Origin: CALLPQ01 sp964392325
GTDB lineage: Bacteria; Pseudomonadota; Alphaproteobacteria; Caulobacterales; Parvularculaceae
DNA: 64,000 bases
Assembly (NCBI GenBank): GCA_964392325.1
Contig: CAYMPJ010000004.1
Span: forward strand, 108,325-172,324
Direction: 5' to 3'
This document shows, in pieces, positions 17,314-26,165 of this stretch. The notes under the pieces are model-generated. The model did no database searches. It was given only the letters and a program-made list of their open reading frames with translations, and had not been told where the DNA came from. The translations under genes and the position numbers were made by a program. Each line of letters opens with the position of its first letter. Position 1 is the first letter of the stretch.

Positions 17314-17741
17314 GGGTCTCTCTTTTTATTTTTCGTTTTAGATAAGATAAGGGTAGGCAAAGAAAAACGCAATCATTGTATGGGTGCGCGTTGATCAAAT
17401 TTTATGGGTTCGTCTGATTTCTAACGTCCGGATTTAAGAGCGCATAATATAAGATAACATCTCGCTTGGAATTGGATAATGTTTATCCGTATAAGGTGTA
17501 TATTGAATGTGTGCTATGCTTCCAATGGACGGGGTGTTAATCCAGACCTTTCGTCGTTTAGAGGTGTGTGGTTAAGGAGGTGCGTTTTTTCAAAATCAAT
17601 TATCAATCGATTGATATTTGCATGGTCTTACATAAGATTCGATAACGGCCATTGGCGGGGTAATGATTTCAATTGCTGATTGATTAGAATGCGATTGTTC
17701 GTTACTCAGACGCTATTTACAACCAGCCTTTAGGCCCCCTT
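17314..17741. other. 428-base intergenic region between the KAS III-like gene and trpA
   Basis: No convincing gene. It holds an inverted repeat GGATAA-TGT-TTATCC at 17474-17488, a purine-rich AAGGAGG at about 17574-17580 without a start codon at useful distance, and a perfect palindrome at 17601-17616. Being between divergent genes it should carry both promoters. In many alphaproteobacteria trpB would precede trpA here; no trace of it is visible. Confidence 0.6.
17601..17616. promoter_or_regulatory. Perfect 16-base palindrome upstream of trpA
   Basis: TATCAATCGATTGATA is self-complementary over all 16 bases. It sits 126 bases before trpA and 288 bases before the divergent KAS III-like gene, as expected of an operator for a dimeric regulator. 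No regulator can be named. Confidence 0.45.
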
Positions 17742-18638
17742 ATGATCAATAATGCCAAGCCCAATCGTCTTTCTGAAACTTTCGACGATTTAAAACGCGA
17801 AAATCGCGCTGCTTTTATTCCGTTTATTATGGCGGGGGACCCCAATCTTGAGACCTCCCTTAGTTTGATGAAGGCGCTCCCCGATATTGGCGCGGATATT
17901 ATCGAGCTGGGTGTGTGTTTTACGGACCCAATGGCGGATGGACCGGCCATTCAGGCGGCTGGCCTTCGCGCGCTTGCAGCCGGGCAAACCCTTTTAAAAA
18001 CACTCGATATGGTGAGCTCATTTCGGATGCAAAATAAGAAAACCCCTGTTATCTTAATGGGCTATTATAATGTTTTTTATGCCATGGGGGTTGAAAAATT
18101 TCTGGCTAATGCAATCAAGGCGGGTGTTGACGGATTAATCATCGTGGACCTACCCCCGGAGGAAGACCAAGAGCTATGCCTGCCGGCCCGGGCTGCGGGC
18201 GTAGATTTTATCCGTCTTGCAACCCCCACCACCGATGATGAGCGCCTTGGGCCGGTCTTAAAGAATAGCTCCGGCTTTGTTTATTATGTTTCGGTCGCCG
18301 GGATAACCGGACAATCGAGTGGTCAAAATCAGCAAATTGCCCAAGCCGTTAACCGTATTAGAGGCGCATCCCCCTTACCTGTAGCAGTTGGTTTCGGAAT
18401 CAAAACGACATCAAAGGCCGCTGAAATCGCCCAAAGTGCGGATGGCGTCGTGGTGGGCTCGGCCATTGTGGAAAATCTGGCCGCCACTATTGAAAAACAA
18501 CGCAATTCGACTAAAAAACAACCCGCCGAGGCCGCCGAAGCTCTTGAATCAGGCAGGGATAACACACACTATAATGTCGATAAGGTAATTGAATTTGCTA
18601 ATGATCTGGCTGTTGCCGTGCACGGGGCACGTAAGTAA
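17742..18638 (+). CDS. trpA: Tryptophan synthase alpha subunit
   Basis: Cleaves indole-3-glycerol phosphate to indole and glyceraldehyde 3-phosphate; works as alpha2beta2 with TrpB. TIM-barrel signature with catalytic Glu55 (IIELG) and Asp66 (DPMADGP), and phosphate-binding VGFGI and VVGSAIV near the end. Residues CFTDP replace the usual P-F-S-D-P, a mild variant. Length 298 is slightly longer than usual because of a C-terminal insert rich in Lys, Ala and Glu (about 250-275). It leads trpA-accD-folC, a classic alphaproteobacterial order, but trpF and trpB are not upstream. Confidence 0.96.
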   Translation: MINNAKPNRLSETFDDLKRENRAAFIPFIMAGDPNLETSLSLMKALPDIGADIIELGVCFTDPMADGPAIQAAGLRALAAGQTLLKTLDMVSSFRMQNKKTPVILMGYYNVFYAMGVEKFLANAIKAGVDGLIIVDLPPEEDQELCLPARAAGVDFIRLATPTTDDERLGPVLKNSSGFVYYVSVAGITGQSSGQNQQIAQAVNRIRGASPLPVAVGFGIKTTSKAAEIAQSADGVVVGSAIVENLAATIEKQRNSTKKQPAEAAEALESGRDNTHYNVDKVIEFANDLAVAVHGARK

Positions 18639-18670
18639 CTGGATTGCCCGCTGACTTAAATCATCACACT

Positions 18671-18691
18671 CATTGCCGATTTCAGGCAATG
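18671..18691 (+). terminator. Weak hairpin between trpA and accD
   Basis: CATTGCC and GGCAATG form a 7-base stem with a 7-base loop. No T-run follows, so it may be an attenuating or RNA-stability element, not a true terminator. Confidence 0.3.
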
Positions 18692-18754
18692 GTCGTATGA
18701 ATCAAATATTATCAAGGCCCGTCTATTTTAAGGGGCTGCAGGAGTCTATATCTC

Positions 18755-19816
18755 ATGAACTGGCTTTCCAATATAACCCCGCCAGGGATTAAAAATATTT
18801 TCAAAAAGCAGGATGATAAATCCGATAGCCTGTGGCTCAAATGTAGCGACTGCGGAGATATGATTTTCCACAGGGATATAGAAGTGGCCCATCGGGTCTG
18901 TCCCTCTTGTGGCCATCATATGATGTTATCGCCTGAAGAGCGGTTAAAGCTGACTTTTGATGATCAAAAATTTACAAGAATAGACCTCCCTAAAACCCCT
19001 GCGGACCCCTTAAAGTTTCGCGATACAAAAAAATATAGCGACCGTCTTAAAGAACATCGCAAGCGCACCGGCGAACAAGATGCGCTGATTGTTGCTCACG
19101 GCACGATTGAAGCAGTACCGAGTGTTATTGCCATTCAGAATTTTGCTTTTATGGGCGGTTCCATGGGCATGGCTGTTGGCGAAGGCTTTGTGTCCGCGGC
19201 TGAAAAAGCCATCGAGCTTAGCGCGCCATTGATCATGTTTACCGCTTCTGGCGGGGCAAGAATGCAAGAGAGTATTCTGGCTTTGATGCAGATGCCGCGC
19301 ACTACCATAGCTGTTGAAATGTTGCGTGATGCCGGGCTTCCCTTCATTGTTGTTCTAACCAATCCGACCACGGGCGGCGTGATGGCGTCATTTGCGATGC
19401 TTGGCGACATCCATATTGCCGAGCCCGGCGCATTGATAGGCTTTGCCGGGCGACGGGTGATCGAGCAAACCATTCGTGAAAAATTACCCGGCGAATTTCA
19501 AAAGGCCGAATTTCTTCTTGAAAAGGGCATGGTCGATATTGTTTGTCATCGACATAATCTGCGGACAGTGCTTGGAAAACTAATTCGTACCTTGATGAAT
19601 TCTTCTGCGCGAGGTCGCCAAAATGCTCCTGCTGATATTAACAAGGTTGAACCGCAAAAGCCCATCGATGGAAAAACTGCCGAAGTTAAAACAGATGAGC
19701 AAAAAGCCAAGAGCAATGTAACGGCTCTGGTTGTGCCGATAAAACCGATTAAAAAACTTATTAAAAAAGCTGCTTCCTCTGATGATGGCTTACCCACAGA
19801 TAAAGCAGCTGAATAG
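18755..19816 (+). CDS. accD: Acetyl-CoA carboxylase carboxyltransferase subunit beta
   Basis: Beta subunit of the carboxyltransferase that moves CO2 from carboxy-biotin to acetyl-CoA, the first step of fatty-acid synthesis; partner is AccA. A four-cysteine zinc ribbon is at Cys30, 33, 49 and 52 (LKCSDCG, RVCPSCGHHMM). The crotonase-like core has ASGGARMQES and GFAGRRVIEQTI. The C terminus has an extra Lys/Ala-rich tail of about 55 residues (from 300), likely disordered. GGAG lies before the ATG. It is 116 bases after trpA and only 9 bases before folC. Confidence 0.97.
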   Translation: MNWLSNITPPGIKNIFKKQDDKSDSLWLKCSDCGDMIFHRDIEVAHRVCPSCGHHMMLSPEERLKLTFDDQKFTRIDLPKTPADPLKFRDTKKYSDRLKEHRKRTGEQDALIVAHGTIEAVPSVIAIQNFAFMGGSMGMAVGEGFVSAAEKAIELSAPLIMFTASGGARMQESILALMQMPRTTIAVEMLRDAGLPFIVVLTNPTTGGVMASFAMLGDIHIAEPGALIGFAGRRVIEQTIREKLPGEFQKAEFLLEKGMVDIVCHRHNLRTVLGKLIRTLMNSSARGRQNAPADINKVEPQKPIDGKTAEVKTDEQKAKSNVTALVVPIKPIKKLIKKAASSDDGLPTDKAAE

Positions 19817-19825
19817 GGTATCTTC

Positions 19826-21133
19826 TTGACCGACGCGATGACACTACTGGCCGGCCTTGCTGGTCGGCGACCCATGATTATTGATTTAAGTCTGGAGCGA
19901 ATGTTTGCCGCGTTAGAAGCTTTGGGCAATCCGCATTTACAACTACCCCCGATCATTCATGTAGCAGGAACCAATGGCAAGGGGTCCACGATAGCCTATT
20001 TACGCGCTATATTGGAGGCGTCGGGAAAATCTGTTCATACTTATACCTCTCCCCATCTGGTAACATTTCATGAACGCATTGTCCTTGCGGGTGAAAAGAT
20101 CAGCGACGAGAAATTGATTGAAATAATTACCCGTTGCGATGAGGTGGTGAGTGAGCGCACCCTGACTTATTTTGAGGCGGTCACTTGCGCGGCTTTTCTC
20201 GCCTTTGCCCAAACCCCGGCTGACTATCTCTTGCTGGAAGTCGGCCTTGGCGGCAGGCTTGATGCGACCAATGTTGTTGGTAAGACTGCGGCCAGCGTCA
20301 TAACGCCTGTCGCCCTCGATCATCAACAATTTTTGGGTGATGACCTTGCCTCAATCGCTGGTGAAAAAGCCGGAATTTTTCGTGCAAAGACACCCGCCAT
20401 TATCGCTCCGCAAAGCCCGGCAGCAATGGCAGTGATCGAAGAGCATGCCTTAAAAATTGGTGCAAAGCCGATTAAGTTTGGTGAGGACTGGAATGCGTTC
20501 GAAGAGCAGGGGCGTTTTGTTTATCAAGATGAACACGGATTATCCGATCTTGCTTTGCCCCGGCTTGCAGGGGCCCATCAGATTATGAATGCGGGTTTGA
20601 GCGTTGCTACATTGCGCGCGCTCAATATTTGCCCTGATGATGAAACAACCTCCGAAGGGATTGTCAAAGCTCATTGGCCTGCACGGATGCAGCCTCTTAG
20701 ATTTGGTCCTTATATTGATAATATAGAAAAAGCCACTGGCGAAAAGGCCGATATCTGGCTTGATGGCGGTCATAACCCTCATGCAGGGCGGGCGATTGCA
20801 ACGACCTTGGCTGATCTTGATGATCGATTGGCGCGCCCGTTGATGATGATTGCGGGCTTTCAAAAAAATAAAGACATAAAGGGCTATTTTGAAGCCCTTG
20901 CCGGGTTGGTGCACCGGGTTTATGTGGTGCGCGCCGATCTGGAAGGCGCAGCCTCATTGAAAGAAGTCAAGGCGAGCGCCGTTGCCGCCGGGCTTGATGC
21001 GCAAATCGCTGGCGATATGGCAACGGCGGTGCGCCAGATTATTGATGATATTAAAGCCGAACAAAAAACCCCCCGTATATTTATCGGCGGGTCTTTATAT
21101 CTTGCTGGTGAAATACTCGCTAACCATGGCTAG
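19826..21133 (+). CDS. folC: Folylpolyglutamate synthase / dihydrofolate synthase
   Basis: Adds glutamate to dihydropteroate and polyglutamates folates. ATP-binding loop is VAGTNGKGST (about 46-55), with SPHLVTFHERI, EVGLGGRLDATN and the C-terminal ligase motif WLDGGHNPHAGRA. Length 435 is typical. The first in-frame start is TTG at 19826, nine bases after the accD stop; ATG 19838 is also possible but cuts residues conserved in the family's N terminus (LLAGLAGRRPMIIDLSLERM). Likely translated from the accD transcript. Confidence 0.95.
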   Translation: MTDAMTLLAGLAGRRPMIIDLSLERMFAALEALGNPHLQLPPIIHVAGTNGKGSTIAYLRAILEASGKSVHTYTSPHLVTFHERIVLAGEKISDEKLIEIITRCDEVVSERTLTYFEAVTCAAFLAFAQTPADYLLLEVGLGGRLDATNVVGKTAASVITPVALDHQQFLGDDLASIAGEKAGIFRAKTPAIIAPQSPAAMAVIEEHALKIGAKPIKFGEDWNAFEEQGRFVYQDEHGLSDLALPRLAGAHQIMNAGLSVATLRALNICPDDETTSEGIVKAHWPARMQPLRFGPYIDNIEKATGEKADIWLDGGHNPHAGRAIATTLADLDDRLARPLMMIAGFQKNKDIKGYFEALAGLVHRVYVVRADLEGAASLKEVKASAVAAGLDAQIAGDMATAVRQIIDDIKAEQKTPRIFIGGSLYLAGEILANHG

Positions 21134-21163
21134 GGATTGCTAAAAAAAACCGGACTGTGTTTT

Positions 21164-22099
21164 TTAAGAAATCGTTTTAGGTTTTGATGCTTTGACGGCA
21201 TCCCAGGTGAAAATAGCAAGGGCAATCCAGATCAACCCGAACGCTACCCCGTGATAGGGTGTGAATTTTTCTCCAAAATATATTCCAAAACAAAATTGTA
21301 ATGTCGGTCCAATATATTGGGTGATCCCGATAATGACCATTGTCAGACGGCGCGCGCTCAAGGAAAAAAGCAAAAGCGGCATGACAGTCACCGGCCCTGC
21401 CAATATGAGATAAAAATCTATTGTATGAGCGCCGCTGGCAAAAGTAAGCGTGCCGCTATTCCAAAGGAACAGTAAATAGATGAGCGCGATAGGGGCTAAT
21501 AAAACCGTTTCAACAAATAGGCCGGGCATGGCGCGGATATCGGTGGTTTTGCGAATATAGCCATAGCCCGTAAACAAGAGGGCCAAAACCACGGAAACCC
21601 ACGGAAATTTTCCAAGCCCAACAGTCAGGATCAAAACACCAATACAGGCAATAGCGATCGCGATAATCTGTGAACGGTTCAATGTTTCCCGTAAAACCAA
21701 AACCCCCGCAGCGACATACATGAGCGGGTTGATGAAATATCCAAGGCTTGCCTCCAGAACACGTTCCTCGCTTACCGCCCACACATAAATGAGCCAATTA
21801 AGGGAGATAAATATCGCGGCGAGAAACAGCACAAAAACAATTTTTGGCGTCTTCAGCGCTCGCAAGACATCGCCCGATTGCTTTCTTGCAGCGATTAAGA
21901 TAGCGCCAAAAACAATAGACCAGATCACGCGGTGGGCGACGATTTCCACTGAGGAAACCGTTTCAACCTGTTTCAGGTAAAGCGGCATCATCCCCCAAAG
22001 CGTATAGGCAATGACTGCATAAATCAGTCCGTCTCGCATATCGGACGGATTTTTTGATAGTGACGATGATGTCGATGCGTTATTCTGGTTCTGGCTCAC
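21164..22099 (-). CDS. rarD: RarD/EamA-family transporter
   Basis: Ten-helix inner-membrane protein of the drug/metabolite transporter superfamily. N-terminal marker is GLIYAVIAYTLWGMMPLYLK, followed by HRVIWSIVFG and NWLIYVWAV, all typical of RarD ('chloramphenicol-sensitive protein'). Actual substrate is unknown. Its ATG overlaps the asd stop by four bases (22096-22099), so it is co-translated with asd. It converges on folC. Confidence 0.88.
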   Translation of the reverse strand: MSQNQNNASTSSSLSKNPSDMRDGLIYAVIAYTLWGMMPLYLKQVETVSSVEIVAHRVIWSIVFGAILIAARKQSGDVLRALKTPKIVFVLFLAAIFISLNWLIYVWAVSEERVLEASLGYFINPLMYVAAGVLVLRETLNRSQIIAIAIACIGVLILTVGLGKFPWVSVVLALLFTGYGYIRKTTDIRAMPGLFVETVLLAPIALIYLLFLWNSGTLTFASGAHTIDFYLILAGPVTVMPLLLFSLSARRLTMVIIGITQYIGPTLQFCFGIYFGEKFTPYHGVAFGLIWIALAIFTWDAVKASKPKTIS

Positions 22100-23121
22100 G
22101 CGGCTTTCGCCAGCAACCCACGATTTAGTAATGTCTCTGCGATCTGGATAGCATTCAACGCAGCGCCTTTGCGCAGATTATCCGATACGCACCAAAGCGC
22201 CAGCCCATTGTCAACGGTCGGATCAACGCGCACGCGGCTAACAAAGGTGGCAAAATCGCCAACGCATTCAACGGGCGTGACATAGCCACCATCTTCGCGT
22301 TTATCGATCACCAACAGGCCCGGCGCTTCGCGCAAAATTTCCCGCGCTTCATCGTCGCTGATCGGCTTTTCAAATTCGATATTGACTGCCTCGGCATGAC
22401 CGACAAAAACAGGAACGCGGACACAAGTGGCTGTGAGTTTGATTTTTTTATCCAGAATCTTTTTTGTTTCCGCCGTCATTTTCCACTCTTCTTTGGTGAA
22501 ACCGTCTTCCATGAAGGTGTCAATATGGGGGATAACATTGAACGCAATTTGCTTGGTGAATTTTTGCGGCGTTGGGCTGTCATTTACATAAATGTCTTTG
22601 GTCTGATCAAAAAGCTCATCCATGCCGGCTTTGCCCGCGCCCGAAGTTGACTGGTAAGTCGAGACCACAACCCGTTTAATGGTTGCGGCGTCATGTAATG
22701 GCTTTAGGGCAACAACCAGTTGCGCCGTAGAGCAATTGGGATTGGCAATAATATTTTTCTTTGCAAAACCCACAACATCATCTGCGTTCACTTCAGGGAC
22801 AATCAGGGGCACATGGGGGTCCATGCGGAAATGTGAAGAATTATCAATGACGATTGCGCCTGCTGCAGCCGCTTTTGGTGCCCACTCTTTGGCAATGGAG
22901 CCTCCGGCGGCAAATAATGCGATATCGACTTTGGAGAAATCAAATGTTTCCAGATCCACACATTTGAGCGTTTTGTCGCCAAAGGAAACTTCGCGCCCTA
23001 ATGAGGCACGTGAGGCAATGGCATAAACCGTGCCGACGGGGAATAGCCGCTCGGCCATAATGGCAAGCATTTCCTGTCCGACATTTCCGGTAGCGCCAAC
23101 AAGAGCAACATTAACTTCCAT
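22096..23121 (-). CDS. asd: Aspartate-semialdehyde dehydrogenase
   Basis: Reduces aspartyl phosphate to aspartate semialdehyde with NADPH, feeding lysine/diaminopimelate, threonine and methionine synthesis. NADP loop is VGATGNVGQEML (about 8-19), active-site Cys is in IIANPNCSTAQLV (near 130), and substrate residues lie in STYQSTSGAGKAG and CVRVPVFVGHAEAV. Length 341 is normal. It is the first gene of an asd-rarD pair. Shine-Dalgarno GGAGAT precedes the ATG. Confidence 0.96.
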   Translation of the reverse strand: MEVNVALVGATGNVGQEMLAIMAERLFPVGTVYAIASRASLGREVSFGDKTLKCVDLETFDFSKVDIALFAAGGSIAKEWAPKAAAAGAIVIDNSSHFRMDPHVPLIVPEVNADDVVGFAKKNIIANPNCSTAQLVVALKPLHDAATIKRVVVSTYQSTSGAGKAGMDELFDQTKDIYVNDSPTPQKFTKQIAFNVIPHIDTFMEDGFTKEEWKMTAETKKILDKKIKLTATCVRVPVFVGHAEAVNIEFEKPISDDEAREILREAPGLLVIDKREDGGYVTPVECVGDFATFVSRVRVDPTVDNGLALWCVSDNLRKGAALNAIQIAETLLNRGLLAKAA

Positions 23122-23327
23122 GATATTATCTCCAAATCTTCACGAGAGACTTTCAAACGCCCTCTGACCGGGAATGTCAAGAGCTGCGATAATCAAGGGC
23201 GAAAAAGCCAATAAAGCGGGCGCAAGTTTGAAATTTAATAGCACGGATAAACAGATATGCTAATTTAAGCGGCTCAAAATCGCGCGCCTAAACCCCGGCA
23301 GCCTCGAAAACCCAAAGCGTATTGGTC

Positions 23328-24011
23328 TTATCCGTTATCATTGAAAATATTAGGGCGTAGAACCTCGCGCCCCTCTGGCCATAATTCTTCACAAGCGCCC
23401 GGTTCCTGAGTGCCTTGAATGCCAGAAATGCGCCATTCCGTTTTCTGGAATGTCAGGGTAAAGACATTAATGCCGCAATGAGAAAGCCTGTTATTGATCC
23501 AGAATTCATAGGGTGTCCATACAATCGCGAATGTTTTGCGCTGTAAGACAATCGGGTCCCAATAGGGTTCTTCAATTGTGGGTGCTTTTGGGTCGCGCAT
23601 ATCATCTGCGATGTCGCGTAATCTTTTGATCTCCGCCGGGCGTCCCGAATTTTCAGGAAATATACTTATCTGCACCGCATCCGAGCTGGTGAGTTGGTCA
23701 ATCTTGCGACTATCGTTTAATGTCACCGCTTCAAAAAAACTATCAATCACCCCCAGAATTTGGTCGTGATCGACAGCCCGATCCAGTGTTATCGTGTCGC
23801 CCGCCTGCGTGGTTTGTTGTGTGGCCGCTGCCTCGGCTGTTACCGCGGGGAGGGCTTCTTCTATCGAAATAGTTTCACAAGCAGTAAGGGAGAGCGCGCC
23901 AAGAGACAGAGCACCAAGAATTGAGAAGTTTAGGGGTTTTCCCGAAGATGGTTTTCGTGCTCGCCGCAATGAGTGTTGCCCGGATCGTTGATTTGGAAGC
24001 GTTAAATTCAT
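23328..24011 (-). CDS. NTF2/SnoaL-like predicted lipoprotein
   Basis: Envelope protein of unknown role. From ATG 24011 (with GAGAA about eight bases upstream) there is a basic N-region (LRRARKPSSGK), a hydrophobic stretch and a lipobox LSLTAC near residue 46, which is longer than a typical signal peptide. The C-terminal 140 residues have the pattern of a nuclear-transport-factor-2/SnoaL-like cone: helix DHDQILGVIDSFFEAVTLND, then DQLTSSDAVQISIF and paired strands ending EWRISGIQGTQ. A GTG 24038 start adds nine residues. Confidence 0.7.
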   Translation of the reverse strand: MNLTLPNQRSGQHSLRRARKPSSGKPLNFSILGALSLGALSLTACETISIEEALPAVTAEAAATQQTTQAGDTITLDRAVDHDQILGVIDSFFEAVTLNDSRKIDQLTSSDAVQISIFPENSGRPAEIKRLRDIADDMRDPKAPTIEEPYWDPIVLQRKTFAIVWTPYEFWINNRLSHCGINVFTLTFQKTEWRISGIQGTQEPGACEELWPEGREVLRPNIFNDNG

Positions 24012-24014
24012 GGT

Positions 24015-24302
24015 TTGAGTTCTCCATCTAGATTTCACCCGGTGTGGGTAGCAAAGGACGCCATAGTCTATTTACGTAATCGCTATTCAGAAGAGCAAAT
24101 CAAAGAAACACCAGGAAATTCATATAATTCAACATACCCAACAATGTCGTCAGTTCTATCCAAAGTCGAAGAGTTGATAAGTGAAAAAGAGCATGGTTTT
24201 TATGTTTTGTCTATGAGAAACCCTATAACCGCGAGTAACCCACTTCTAGATGAATATCGCCAACTTCTAAGCATTCAGAGATATATCAAACCAGTAAACT
24301 AG
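24015..24302 (+). CDS. Possible orphan small protein or gene remnant
   Basis: An open frame of 95 codons starting with TTG at 24015, in the gap after the NTF2-like gene and overlapping that gene's alternative start. It is not the shadow of any gene and its translation is protein-like (helical YLRNRYSEEQIKE, then SVLSKVEELISEKEHGFY), but there is no ribosome-binding site and the upstream frame is closed by TGA. It could be the C-terminal remnant of a lost gene or a chance frame. Confidence 0.3.
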   Translation: MSSPSRFHPVWVAKDAIVYLRNRYSEEQIKETPGNSYNSTYPTMSSVLSKVEELISEKEHGFYVLSMRNPITASNPLLDEYRQLLSIQRYIKPVN

Positions 24303-24407
24303 ACGCTGAAAGCTTACTCCTCACCCAAAGCTTGCCGTCCTACAAGAGATTTTCGAACGGCAAATTCTGGCGAAAACCAGTCTTCAATTTCAAACTGATA
24401 CATTCCC

Positions 24408-24866
24408 CTAAACCTGTATCAGGTTTATCCATTCAGCAACCATGGCTGCTTTGTCTTCGCCTTCTATCTCGACTTTGACGCCCATCACCATTTTCCAATG
24501 TCCGGGTGTTTTTTCATCCGCCGATAAAAGTGTAAAGACGCCGCGAACGCGCTTGCCTGATTTTACAGGATTAATCATGCGTACTTTTTCAAAACCGTAA
24601 TTGACACCCATCTTAACATCTTCGATTTTTGGCATGCCGCCCGTCGTGGCAAATCTCGACAACATGGAAAGTGTCAAAAACCCGTGGGCAATCGTGCCCT
24701 TAAACATCGTCTGGGCTGCTTTTTCTTCGTCAATGTGAATAAATTGATGGTCTAATGTAACATCCGCAAACTGATTGATGCGATCTTGGTCGATCATAAC
24801 CCATTCAGATATGCCAATTTGTTTTCCAACAAAGGATGGTAGCTGTGATGAGGTGATCGTATCCAT
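24408..24866 (-). CDS. MaoC-like (R)-specific enoyl-CoA hydratase
   Basis: Hot-dog-fold hydratase of the MaoC/PhaJ type acting on enoyl-CoA. The hydratase-2 motif is complete: Asp and His in DVTLDHQFIHIDEEKA (about 33-48) and FKGTIAHGFLTLSML (about 54-68). Length 152 fits a single-domain enzyme. It is the last gene of the leftward operon with two acyl-CoA dehydrogenases and an acyl-CoA ligase, so it probably hydrates the product of the dehydrogenases. Confidence 0.93.
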   Translation of the reverse strand: MDTITSSQLPSFVGKQIGISEWVMIDQDRINQFADVTLDHQFIHIDEEKAAQTMFKGTIAHGFLTLSMLSRFATTGGMPKIEDVKMGVNYGFEKVRMINPVKSGKRVRGVFTLLSADEKTPGHWKMVMGVKVEIEGEDKAAMVAEWINLIQV

Positions 24867-24930
24867 AAATTTTGTCCTGGTTTCTATTTATTGTTAAACA
24901 GAAGTTATTTCATACACTATTGGTTAAAAA

Positions 24931-26070
24931 TTAATAGCCGCGCAATTTAGCGAGCCGGTCTGCGTGAAAAGCAAAGTCGCCAAACATTTCCTGAGCCACG
25001 CGAATGCGTTTTAGATAAAACCCGATATCATATTCGTCGGTCATGCCGATGCCCCCATGCATTTGTACCGCTTCAAGGGCCGCAAGTTTTGCAACTTCGC
25101 CCGATTTTGCTTTGGCGAGTGCGCATGTTGGTCCTGCAAATCCGAAATTCGCATCCAGATCTTGCAAGGCTTTGAGGTTGGCGGATTTTACCAGCTCCAT
25201 TTCAGAATAGAGATGAGCCGCGCGGTGTTGCAGGGCTTGGAAGGTGCCAATGATTTTGCCAAATTGTTTGCGCTCTTTTAGATAGTCAACGGTCATTTCA
25301 AATGCCATTTGACCGGCCCCTGACATCTCGGCGGCCAAACCGGCGCGGCCAGCATTGAGAATGCCTTCCAGTAATTGATACCCTTGATCAATCTCGCCAA
25401 TAATATCATCGCCGGTTGCCTCGACGCCGTTAAGGTCAAGCCGCGCTGCGCCGCGCGAATCCACCATGACACTGCGTTCCTTGGACAGATTTTTTGTAGC
25501 ACTATCAATTAGAAAAAGCGTGAGGCCAGTCTCGTCGCCCGCCTCGCCGCTTGTTCGCGCCGCAACGATGAGTTTGTCGGCCACGTGTCCGTCGGCGACA
25601 AAAGTTTTACTGCCCTCCAGTTTAAATCCATTGCCCGACTTTGTTGCTTGAAGGGCGGTTTTTGCCGGGCGATGTTTCTGGGATTCATCAACGGCCATGG
25701 CCATGAGCAAATCGCCGCTCGCAATTGCGGGTAGAAATTCATCTTGCTGCGCGGCGTTGCCAAATTTTCTAATCGTGGTTGCGCCCAGAATTGCGGTCGA
25801 TAAAAATGGCGAGGCCGTTAATGTGCGTCCCATTTCTTCGGCAATTACACCGGCGCCAACATATCCAAAATCAACACCGCCATGATCTTCATCGATAACG
25901 ATACCGGCCCAACCCATTTGCGCCATTTCGCGCCATAGTCCGCGATCAAATCCGGTTTCATTTTTTTCATCGCGTAACTTGCGCAAAGCAGCAACAGGTG
26001 CCTTTTCTTGCAGAAAGCCCCGTGATGAGTCTTTGAGCATTTCTTGCTCTTCGGTGAGGATCAATGGCAT
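24931..26070 (-). CDS. Acyl-CoA dehydrogenase, likely the smaller subunit of a pair
   Basis: FAD enzyme of the acyl-CoA dehydrogenase fold: N-terminal helical domain, middle domain with GLTLFLIDS and SRGAARLDLNGVEA, C-terminal helical domain with AAEMSGAGQMAFEMTVDYLKERKQFGKIIG. The segment where simple dehydrogenases have a catalytic glutamate near the end (Y-E-G-T type) reads VAQEMFGD here, lacking the Glu-Gly. Such copies often act with a partner, and the partner is adjacent upstream. It is 95 bases after the 401-residue dehydrogenase and 64 bases before MaoC. Confidence 0.9.
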   Translation of the reverse strand: MPLILTEEQEMLKDSSRGFLQEKAPVAALRKLRDEKNETGFDRGLWREMAQMGWAGIVIDEDHGGVDFGYVGAGVIAEEMGRTLTASPFLSTAILGATTIRKFGNAAQQDEFLPAIASGDLLMAMAVDESQKHRPAKTALQATKSGNGFKLEGSKTFVADGHVADKLIVAARTSGEAGDETGLTLFLIDSATKNLSKERSVMVDSRGAARLDLNGVEATGDDIIGEIDQGYQLLEGILNAGRAGLAAEMSGAGQMAFEMTVDYLKERKQFGKIIGTFQALQHRAAHLYSEMELVKSANLKALQDLDANFGFAGPTCALAKAKSGEVAKLAALEAVQMHGGIGMTDEYDIGFYLKRIRVAQEMFGDFAFHADRLAKLRGY

Positions 26071-26165
26071 GGTAAAACTTCTTAAAATTTAAATATGATA
26101 ACTGTTATGGAAAAGTCTTTATGGGTCTTAAAAAAGAGCCGTGACTTTATAATAGGGGCGCGTGA

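Noticed and set aside
17479..17679. Rightward frame in the gap before trpA
   Set aside because: It crosses the palindrome and the AAGGAGG site in a regulatory region; translation shows no family and no ribosome-binding site.
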